A stretch of DNA of 64,000 bases from Fonsecaea monophora (lineage: Eukaryota; Ascomycota; Eurotiomycetes; Chaetothyriales; Herpotrichiellaceae). The position numbers were made by a program, and so were the translations under genes. Below the pieces are notes generated by a model. That model saw nothing but the letters and a program-made list of their open reading frames with translations. It ran no database searches and was not told the DNA's origin. The first letter of the stretch is position 1; each line of letters begins with the position of its first letter. The stretch is taken from the NCBI RefSeq assembly GCF_001642475.1, contig NW_019173975.1:62001-126000 (forward strand), given 5' to 3'. This document shows, piece by piece, positions 22,311-31,928 of the stretch.

Positions 22311-22861
22311 TCATTTGCGATGACAAGCCCTTTTAGGTGATTTTGAAGATGGGCCTGCAGGCTCCGTTGGTGCTTTCCGCTTGGGGGCTCTGGTGTCGTG
22401 GCCCGTGGGCCGTCGTTCTGGTTGCCTCTCAGGGATGTTTGGCTGTCCTGGCCCATCCCCCCCCGAGTTATTGCTTGACTGTGTTCCGAAGGACAAAGAA
22501 GCCTGTGGGCTTCCTTCAAGCCCTCCGTCGACCGGTGAACGAGGCAAACATTGACCAATACCAACAAGGTCTGTTTCACTCGAAGTAACATGATCGATCT
22601 GCATGTTACGATCAGAGTTCTCGAAGCTGTCACTGCTACTGCCACCACCACCGCCACCCGTACTGTGGTCGTCGCTTGGCTCGATCGAGGTATTCCTCGA
22701 GCACACTGCATTCCATCGTCAATCTAGACAGCCGAGAGAGAAGGGACAGACTTCCACCCACCATGAGACCAATCGTCTTTTTGAGTATCACCACCTACCC
22801 CGATAGTCTGGGTTGGTTCCTCCTGATCACGGTGCCCAAAATTCAATCGGACGGGCTCCAT
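22311..22861 (-). CDS. Small two-exon Ser/Gly-rich protein with a basic tail
   Basis: Proposed complement join 22311..22705, 22762..22861, giving 164 residues. Exon 1 starts MEPVRLNFGHRDQEEPTQ and its own frame would stop within 46 codons. Splicing 22706-22761 (56 bases, GTGGGT donor, TTGAC-like branch, TGCAG acceptor) joins in phase 1 to the frame with the most protein-like composition. The product has an early acidic/polar part, a run of six Gly then Ser residues near residue 50, a hydrophilic middle rich in Ser, Gly, Pro and Asp, and a Lys/Arg/Pro tail with PKRK and SPKR, which looks like a nuclear localisation signal. No family recognised and no fold predicted. An alternative acceptor (CTAG) would feed a different, less natural frame. 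It converges on the DUF3807 gene. Confidence 0.5.
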
Positions 22862-25250
22862 TTTGGGCAATGCAGAATAAATTGTTAATGAACTAGACGT
22901 CTGTTGAGCGTGGACATGGAAGTGTGAGGGATCATTGCTGCGGCTGGGCTGCTCATTTTATACTTGAACAACTCCTAATTATCCAGACTCTCACTCCTCT
23001 CTTCTTGAACAAGAATCCACACAACGGATTCCAGTAATACACCACTAATTTCTCTGTCGTCATCACACCGCTACATCAAAACACGGAAGAGTCTACGCCA
23101 TGCCGACAGACAGCAAGTGAATGGCAGCCACGCGTGGACCTTCAGGTGCGTGGGCCTACGCTACTGCATTTCTGCACGTTCCGGTGCCTGTTGGTGGACT
23201 CGCCTCAAGGCGCATCTTTACCCCAGCAGTTTTCGTTGGCGTTGTTCCCCCTATGGTTTCCATTGACACGAGGATATTTCAGACCCAGAAGAACTTCTAG
23301 GGGCTTCAGGGGTCCATCTTGTGGTCAAGCCACCGACCGAGCATCGAGAAGTCGAGGCTCCTGAACCACCTCTTGTGGTTACCAGACATGTCTGCCGTCG
23401 TCACAGCAGCTTTGTGGTCTACCACCTCAGCCTTTCCGTCTCTTGGATGGTGGAGCCTGACAGTCCGGATTAGCTAGCTAACAAGGACAACGTTACAGAA
23501 GAAAGCCTCCCCGGCCGACTAGTTTCGGGTCACTTCGTCAAACCTTATGCATGTTCTACCAAGGAGGGACGTGTCCCGTTTCACCCGGATTTTCTGTCTA
23601 GGATGTTGTTTGCTCTCTGTGTTGGCCTCGTAGCGCCACCTCATGCGAACTATCGTGAATCCTCTACAGAAATACCGGCTAGGCTTCCTGGGCCCCTGCT
23701 AGATGCATTGGTCACTGTGACGAGGTTGGGAAGCTTCTCATCGGCCGCAGCAAGAACGTGATGGGCCCCCCTCCCCTGACAAACATCTTCGAAGTGGCCG
23801 GAGATCGGGCCGCCCCTGGTGCCCAAACCTTACAAACCTGCCGGACGAAATAGGTCGTTTTGTGGCTAAGTGGAATTTGGCTCTGGCCTCAACGGCTTAT
23901 GGGACGAGACCACCTTTTCATCCCCCCTCGTTCGCCCGGGTAAAGTTACAATATCAGTGTTACAGAGGTTGAACGTTGAACGGGTCATAGTGGTGGCTTC
24001 ACGATCCTAGCTCCTCGCGATGGAAAGAAATAGAGGCGGTGAACAATGGAATGAGAAGCGCATGCGGCCAGCTGCCAGCACACGTCGATCCAGGTTGCTG
24101 CCATGAGGATACAACCCCCTTTTCCCAGGACCGGTGTACTGGTTCATGGTGTCATACCGTCAAGCGACTCGAATCAGTCACGACAACCCGGGGATCTACC
24201 ATGCCAGAAGCAACGTCTCTCCTGATTGAAGGATACAAGGTTGAGAAAGGCGAGGAGAGGCGCCGCTGCCATGCGTTAGGCGGACGGGGATGTCACCCGT
24301 TGGTGTGGATTAGCCCTAAATGGTCACTCTGGCTTGACAGGAATGCTATCTACGAGTGGGGAGGGAGTTGATCAGGAAACCTGACCTGCATTATCACAGG
24401 CGTCGCCTTGATCCTCCAGGTGGAAATTTGTTGGTTATTTCTGTCTCGAAGACGGCTGTTCCCGTCGGACCCTCATGAGCCGAAGAAGCACACAGTGATG
24501 TCTCTTTCCTGGCCGATTGAGGGGGCGCGCCCACCTCTCCAGTAACTTCCCGCAAATTCTCCCTTGGCCTCCTCTGAGACCTGTTGGCTGCCTGTTGCCA
24601 CTCCGCGGCAGCCCGGCGGTCGTGCCAGAGTGCAGATAAAGTCTCTGCTTCGAATTCCTGTACCGGGCTGAGGCAGAACGCAGCATAGCCCTTCCTCCTT
24701 GTCCACCCGTCATATCGCACGAGTTTGAACGCTTTTCCTTATGCGACGTCGCACTTCAGGAGCAAGTCTTGCAGACCAACTGGTTTGTGTGCGCAGGTAG
24801 CTCCATGAGACGCCTCAGCGGGTCCAGCTGCCGCATTTTTGCAAGCATCCATGACTTGAAAAGTTAGGAATTACAACCCCTAGCTGAGTTGACTCTCTTG
24901 TCACTCAGGCGTAACTCGGCATCACAGACTCTTACCATGCTCCTGAATACAGTAACGCAACACACATACGTTCCTCTTCTCTACAGCCGCCACAAGATGC
25001 TATGAATTCTGCAGACATGCAAACTATTCCCTTTCGAACTCTGATATACTCCTTCCCTACATGATGCAGATTCCACCTTTTCCTTGACCACTTCACTATC
25101 ACAACCATTCTACCACCGCACTTTGAACAAAATATCACCCAAGACTACAATATCAACGAGCAGCGTGCCTACATTTGGAATCCAAAATGGTACAGCAAGA
25201 AAAAGAAAGAAAAAAAGGGGGGGGAAGTCGGAAAAAGGAGGAATGGGGCT

Positions 25251-25356
25251 CACCAGATACCGGGTTCGAACCAGGCGCGACTGGTATTCTTCCATCACAG
25301 TCAATGGACTTTGATGGCGAGGGACAAGTGATTTTTGACTGCTACAGCAGACTGGT
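25251..25356 (-). ncRNA. tRNA-like Pol III element, degenerate
   Basis: On the minus strand, GGTTCGAACCC (25262-25272) is a full B-box. Upstream of it, 25338-25349 reads TGCTGTAGCAGT, matching 10 of 12 positions of an A-box. The two ends, ACCAGTC and ATCTGGT, can form five of seven acceptor pairs, and the T-arm forms four of five pairs. A run of five T follows 14 bases after the end, as a Pol III terminator would. The 106-base length and the lack of a convincing D-arm and anticodon arm argue against a working tRNA. A decayed tRNA gene or a tRNA-derived short element fits better. Confidence 0.3.
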
Positions 25357-25724
25357 ATACTGATCTTTTTTTTATTTTTAAATTGTGACTGAGGAATCTG
25401 GGATCTGGGACTTCTGATCATCTAGCACGGTTCCAGAACGAGCCCTGTTGTTGACAACTTGTTGTTGCTGAGTTCCCTGAACGTTGTGACCCTTTGTCGT
25501 CGATTTTCTCTTTGCTGAATAGCCTTCACGACGCGTCAAACTAAGAAAATATCTCTAGTTGATACGATCCTACAATCGCTTTCTCTTCTCGACTGCAAGT
25601 ACGCACTCCTCACAGACGGAGGAGACAGCAAAATTTGTCGCACAAACAATCCCCTCTGTTGTTGATACCAGATCAACAAACACACCAGACCAATCGCCGA
25701 CACTCTAGATCTACCCGTCGACTA

Positions 25725-26165
25725 TGATATCTTCGAGGATCTTATTTTGGAACACCATGGATAGGCATGGATTAAAAGAGCAGGTTGCCAATGGTAGAGC
25801 ATGGCTCATTCACAAACTAGCCCTCGTCACGGAACCGTGGCGCAGAAAGAAACATTCACAGCGGCAGTGATGTTCCCGTGATAAAGTTCGACAGCACAGA
25901 GAAAGCTTTCCAGGTCCATGGATCTTCTTCCCTTTGCTGGGAGACGACAAGGCCGAAATCCCATACAAGCGCGCCGTTTTGATACAGACTTCGAGCTAGT
26001 CCGCCCTGCAGAAGCTAACTCCACAGCGCGATATACGCTAAATCCATGTTCGCTAATATCAGATCCACGTCGGCTAGCTATAGAGAGCTGCACGCTCAAC
26101 GAGCTGTTCTACTGTCTAATTTTGCGAACCTCACAAGGGCCGTCGGGCAAGCGGAAACCCTATTA
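25725..26165 (+). pseudogene. Possible decayed coding stretch
   Basis: Plus-strand translation gives protein-like segments broken by stops and frame changes: YDIFEDLILEHHG, then (shifted) KEQVANGRAWLIHKLALVTEPW, a TGA, then WIFFPLLGDDKAEIPYKRAVL, another stop, and in a different frame an 82-codon tail ending at 26165. No family recognised. It may be the remains of a gene, or a chance pattern. Confidence 0.25.
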
Positions 26166-28476
26166 AGCCATAACCTGCGCTGAAGTCACTACTCTCACCT
26201 TTGGGAGATGCGCTCATTGTCTGGCCCGTTGGATATCGTGTCCGAGCATTCGAGTCAATGCAGGGAGTGCACCTCAGACTCGAGAGCATGACCAAAGCTT
26301 AACGCTCAAAATGCTGCAGAGGCATACATTTCTCTAACTAGGATCTCGAAACAAAACCTGAGGGATGACCCCTTTCTGTCAGACGTCAGGGCATTCACTC
26401 ATTCTCTACTGGTGAATTCGTTGACCCAGGAATTATCTTCTGTGAGCAGAATTTAGGGCTATTGCCATCTGAGGTTCAACAATTCGGAAGCTAAAAGCTG
26501 ACCACTGAAGTGCACAGAGCAAAGCTCTAGCGAGAGTCTAGGCTCTTTGCGCCGACAATGCAAGGGGAAATGAAGATGAAAAAGAAAGAAAAAGAAACCC
26601 TTGGGTGCCGAGGGCTCCCATTATCCTTCTGTTGATTCGTTTCATTGTATGCGTATTTTCTTTGGCTGCTCAGGTTTGTTGCGTTCTTTTGTTTTTGTTT
26701 TTGTGTTTTTCTGATAGGGGAGTCATGCAAGGCTGCAGAGTTTGATACGAACTTGCATCTTCCGCCCCCTTTCAAAAGAGGCGTACCAGTGAGGCGCTGG
26801 CGCCGCTTCAGGCAACCCAGGCGAATGACTTGCAGACGACGGCGCCTCGGTACGGTAAAGCACCTACTCGTAAAGGGGATCGGGGACCCGTCAGGGGATG
26901 AGCAGAGGATGTCTCTCTCTCTGTCTCTCATGCTCTCAGCGGCTGTCCAGAGATCGACCGAGAAGAAAGAAAGATGGGCAACTTAGTCGGTGGCTTTCTC
27001 CTCCTCCTTTCTGCCTTTGTTTCTTCCCCGTCCCCTTCTCCGCTCCGCCTGCCTTGGCCACAGGTTCTGGTGGTCCCTGAAACCGTTTTCCTTCCCTCGC
27101 CACAGAGCGTCGGGACTCCTCCCACCCCGCCGCCGCGCCTCAGTCCCTGCAGAAGCCCACCAGCGTTCGGGTCTCGAATGGAGTTCCCGGTTCCTGCATC
27201 GCCGAGAGGCTACAAAAGTCGCGGGGGCAGCTTCTCACGGGATGGCCTGGGCGCGGCGCGTCTCCGTCACAAAGGATTTTTCCCCGATTTGTACAGTCCC
27301 GGAGGCGGTTGGTGGCGGCGTCGTGAGAGTCATGTACATACATAACTCGTACATATGAACGCGTATGTATGCGTCCTTCTTTACCTGATTTTCAATTTCC
27401 CCGTCCTCCTTGTGGATGAAGTGGTCGGGATTCCAGTCAGATCGTTAGACTCCGGGACTTGCTTCTCTCGATACACGACGGGCTGCTGCCTCTCAGACGA
27501 GTGCTGCCATTGCCATTGCCATTGCCAGTTCCTCCTGATGCATTGTGCACTAGGTACTTACTTACCGCGAGGCACAGCAGGACGAGGAGCGGCCGTGACT
27601 GTGATGGCATGGGATGGGTGAACTTCGAAGACACTGGCCATCTCAACTGGTACATGCACACTTAATATACACTAATATTAACCTTGACATCTACAAGTCT
27701 CCATCCATCCTTGCATCCATCCACGTTTCAATCTAACGAATGTATCGGAGCCTGCTTGTTTGGTGTGGTGTCTCTTCTCTTCTCTTCTCTGCCAGTCTCT
27801 TTCGACCCGTCTACCCTGTGCAGTGTATGTATGTCTGTGTGTTTGTATGTACGTCGTTCGTACTTGGCTAACTACTTTACACACATCATCATCTATTGTC
27901 ATTATCATCACCATCAAAATCACTGTCGAGTCGACAATGAGGACGTCTACGAAGACCCCTACTTTGAAAAGAATAGAGCAATACATAAAGAGCGGCACGA
28001 GAGACAATAATTGTAGCTAGTAATCTCAGGTTCTGAGCTAAAAAAAGAAAACACGGGTTTCGTGACCAAGCTACAAACGACAGACGACATCCGACACACG
28101 CACATCGACGTCGAGAGGAAGTGCTGGGGAACGGGTGGAAGGATCGATCAGGCTGGCTGGCCGGCTTTGTGTGGAATTGATTTTCCCAGTGTTTTTTTTC
28201 TCTTTCTTGGTTCTCTTTTTCTTCAATGCGTATGCTGTGGAAGACATACATATGTCGCGTGTTTGTTCCTGGTTGGATGGATATTTCCCATAGGAAGTTT
28301 TTCTTTCAATCCACACAATCACAATCCCATTTGTAGCTTGCACGAACCCATTAGCTCAGATTATGAAATTAACAGAGAAGATGATTTCTTCTGTGCAGTG
28401 CGACAGCATCCTCCACCCCATTTTCAGTGCCAGACGCGGAATTAATCTTCTTCTCCCCTGGACAATCATCCTACAT

Positions 28477-31400
28477 CTACTCCTCTGTGAAATAGTTAGC
28501 AACAAATCTTCGGTAACAATCGATCGGGGTCAGAACTAACCTTCTTCCTCTCCAGTGGCCTTGCTGCCCAACACCCATTTCGACTTGCCATGCGCATCGG
28601 TCTCGTGCTCAAGAGCGACACGGCTGAGGTGGGAAATGATGTTCTCCATAGTGGTATCGGCGTGGCTGCGGGTAGCACGGCCGAGGTTGTCAATCCATTT
28701 CAAGCTGGTCAAAATGTAGTAGACGATAGCAACCACGATAGTGACACCGATCGAGTAGCCCCAGATGACGACCACAGTGACAATCGAAGTGTCGCGGCTG
28801 TAGTTGTCCCGAGTGAAGGCATCGATCGGGGTGGTGAAGAGTTCGTCCCTGCCACCAGCGAGCCAGCCAAAGACACAGAACAGGGTGGAGAGAACGTCGA
28901 CACCGAAGATGGCACCAACCAACTTCCAGGATGGCCAAGTTTGTCCTCCGCGAGTGACAAAGATGAGCCAGTTCTCAACCAATGAGACTTGAAGGAAGAG
29001 CATGAGTTGGACATTGCCAAAGTTCTGCACGAGACCACCAGATGGTAGGTAGAAGGAACCACGCATGATCCAGGTTGAAAGAGCCAAGAGGAAGCCAAGG
29101 AAGACCGAAATCACCCAAATCTTGGGCAATTGCCATTCAACGGGTCGCTGTTCGTAGTGGGCATTGTCGTAGGCGACGGCAATGGTGGCCAAATCGGCAA
29201 ACAAGGCCAAAAAGACGACCAAGTCGGTTCTGATAGTTTCGTTGATGATGATCATGGAAGTGGTCAAGTAGACTTCCAGGTGCAAGCAAAGAGCGATACG
29301 GTATTGGACGTAGGCCTTCATTCTCTGGAAAATTTGACGTGCGACCTTGATAGCATCGACAATAGTGCTGAGACCGGGGGCCAAGAACACGATATCGGCG
29401 GCAGCTTGGGCAGCTTCGGTTGCACCTTCGACAGCAATACCGCAGTCAGACTTCTTGAGCGAGGGAGCATCGTTGACACCATCACCAGTCATGGCAGTCA
29501 AGTGACCACGTTGCTGCAACATCTCGACGACCTGGTATTTGTGCTCAGGGAACACTTCGGCGAAACCATCGGCTTTCTCGACAAGGTCATACTGGGTAGA
29601 GCCGGCGACACCACCGGCAATGAGGCGCTGAGAGTTGTAGACCTTGGTACCAAGAGCGAGAAGTTTGCAAGTTTCCTTGGCGATGGCGATGGCGTCACCA
29701 GTCAACATCTTGACGCTGAGACCGAGGTTTTGAGCTTCCAAGATGGTGTGGGCGGTATCCTCACGAGGAGGGTCGAACATGGGCAACATGCCAATGACTT
29801 TCCATGGCTCGTCTCCGCGCTTGGAGGCAACACCGAGAGATCGGAAACCACGGCGGGCAAAGTCGGCCGCAGTGTCGCGGTAGTGTTTAGCAGTAGCTTC
29901 GTCACATTCGGCAATGGACAGGACAGCCTTGGGGGCACCCTTGCAGAAAGACCACTTCTCACCCTTGAGTGTGCAGATGGTGGTGATACGCTTGGAGACG
30001 GGGTCAAAGGGCATGAATTTCTCGGTCTTCCAGCCTTGTTGCAAGATTTCACGTGCCTTGGGGTATCTCTTGAGGGTCAGGATGGTGATCTTGTCGATGG
30101 GGTCAAGAGCCTTCAAGTTGTGAGAGGACGCGAGCGCAGCCGAGGCCATGAGCCAGTTGACATCTTCGCCCTCTGCGACGTAGGGCTCACGAATGGTCAA
30201 TTGGTTGGCAGTCAAAGTACCAGTCTTATCAGAGCAGAGCACATCGACACCCTGGAGAGTTTGTTAGTTGCACTGCTGGGGAGAATTTGGGAAATGAGCG
30301 ACTTACAGCCAATGACTCGATGGCGGTGAGTTTCTGCACAATAGCCTTTTGTTTGGCAAGGTACGCAGCTCCGACGGCGAGAGTGGTGGTGGTCACGACG
30401 GGGAGACCGACAGGAACACCAACGATGAGAAGAATAAGAGCGTAGTGGAGCAAGTTGACGGAGCTGTCCTCGGGGGTCGCAATGGGAATGTTGTGGAAGA
30501 AACCACCGATCCATGCTGCCAGGATGAAGAAGACGACCAAGACGAGGAGAGCTGTGCCGATCGAGTCCATGACGGCTTTGAAGTGACCTTGGTCGGTAGC
30601 GCCCTGGACGAGAGACGCGGTCTTGCCGACGAAAGAGCCGCGAGCAGATTCAGTGACGACGGCGTAGGCTTTGCCTCGCTTGCAGCCGGTAGTGTAGTAG
30701 CAGATATCACCCATGTACTTGTCCACGGCCAAAGACTCGCCAGTAATGGCAGACTGGTCGGTGGCAACAATTGAATGGCCAATGTGGTGTTCCTCGTCAT
30801 CGTCCGAGTCGGTGTGATTCTTTGAGTGATATTGTTCTGGGTCGCTGACCATTTCCTTGTATTCCTCGAAACCAGCTGGGTTATCAAAGTCGCAGATCAG
30901 TCGGCATTCGCCGGCAACAACGGAACCTTCTTCGAGAATAAGCTAGGCGAGAATGTCAGTACAATCAGTCGGGCGAGGATCACGAGAAACTCACAATGTC
31001 ACCAGGAACAATTTCGCGAGCCTTGATTTCTTGGATTTGGCCGTCGCGGACAACCTCAGCCTTCATGGCGATGTCACCCTTCAAACTAGCGACGACATCG
31101 GCAGCTTGCTTCTCCTGATACCAACCGACGATGGCGTTCAGCATCAAGATACCAATGATGACACCGAAATCGATCCAATCACGCAGACCAGCAGCGAGAA
31201 GGACAGCCAGCTCCATGACTAAGACAGCGTCAGCAATCTGGACGGCTACTCACACGTGGGCAGAATGTATGGGGACTGTACCGTAGAGAATGGGACCTCT
31301 GAAGTAGCCGATGAACTTGAGAAGCATGTTCTCCTTCTCTGTCGCCAACTCATTGTAGCCGCATTTTCTTCGTCGAGCCTCGACCTCAGCAGAGGTCAGA

Positions 31401-31702
31401 CCGGTCTTGATGTCTGTGTTGAGCCATTCCTCGGGGACCTCGTAAAGCTCGCCCGGTCCACCAGTGATGCCAAACATTCTCTTGTAGAAGGGGATCTTCT
31501 TGGCCTTGGTGGCGTCGGCGACATCGTCGCCGGAAACTTGAGAGGGAGCTTTGGAGAAGCGACGATCTCGGTAGGTGGAAATGTATCGGATGAGGTTGGC
31601 GTACTCGCCCTCATCCTTATCGGGATCCCATCCGTCGGCGAAGGAGATTCTCTCGCGCTTCGGGTCACCGTTCTCGAGGTCCTTGTTTTCCTTTTCCGCC
31701 AT
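28477..31702 (-). CDS. pma1: Plasma-membrane proton-pumping P-type ATPase (P3A)
   Basis: Proposed complement join 28477..28484, 28541..30251, 30307..30942, 30995..31218, 31282..31702, giving 999 residues. It pumps protons out of the cell at the cost of ATP and drives nutrient uptake. Visible motifs: the A-domain TGES (in QSAITGESLAVDKYMGD), the M4 run GVPVGLPVV, the phosphorylation site CSDKTGTLT with Asp435, KGAPKAVL in the nucleotide-binding domain, the MLTGD and TGDGVNDAPSLKKSD hinge motifs, and the C-terminal membrane helices. The acidic, His-containing insert before the TGES region is typical of filamentous-fungal forms. All introns are 52-63 bases. The last one (28485-28540) has GTTAGT, TGCTAAC and TTTCACAG and leaves an 8-base final exon, so the protein ends in a run of Glu; read-through would end GEEEG. 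The C-terminal tail is the usual regulatory domain. A 5'-UTR intron lies just upstream. Confidence 0.95.
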
Positions 31703-31708
31703 GGTTCA

Positions 31709-31928
31709 CTGTATGGAGTGGAGAGGTTAGTATGCAGGAAAAGAAAACAAAGAAAGAAGAAAAAGGGACGGCGACAACAAGGTCAGGCGTAAAGACCAAG
31801 CTGGAGGAAAGAGAGGGAACAGAATTCTGGAGCTCGCAGCGTGCAACCCCTCTTTAAAGGTAAAAGCAGTTCACCAGATGCGAGCGAAAAAAGAGCAGCC
31901 AGCTTCTGATGATGGACCGTAAACTCAC
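31709..31928 (-). other. 5'-UTR intron of pma1
   Basis: 220 bases on the minus strand with a GAG/GTGAGT donor, a consensus TACTAAC branch site and a CATACAG acceptor. It ends six bases before the pma1 ATG. Leader introns are common in highly expressed fungal genes; a role in expression here is inference. Confidence 0.65.

Larger units (their letters stand above)
22862..28476. other. Gene-poor region, 5.6 kb
   Basis: No frame above 135 codons and none with recognisable protein features. Apart from a Pol III/tRNA-like element (25251-25356) and a possible decayed coding stretch (25725-26165), I see only short repeats: about three and a half copies of CCATTG near 27507-27527 and a TCTCT-type run near 27770-27790. 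The right 1 kb probably includes the 3' UTR and terminator of the proton ATPase gene. I see no transposon terminal repeats or transposase/reverse-transcriptase motifs. Confidence 0.55.

Noticed and set aside
23134..23364. A possible transposon remnant
   Set aside because: I found no reverse-transcriptase, integrase or transposase motif and no terminal repeats, so there is no support beyond the lack of genes.
26974..27345. A 123-codon frame starting with a signal-peptide-like stretch
   Set aside because: The hydrophobic start comes from a C/T-rich tract; the rest is Pro/Ser/Arg-rich with no Cys pattern, and two other frames are open over the same bases.
29130..30329. A 399-codon plus-strand open frame
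   Set aside because: It lies wholly antisense to the large pma1 exon and crosses into its intron. The product is Gly/Asp/Val-rich as expected from reading strongly biased codons backwards, with no domain.
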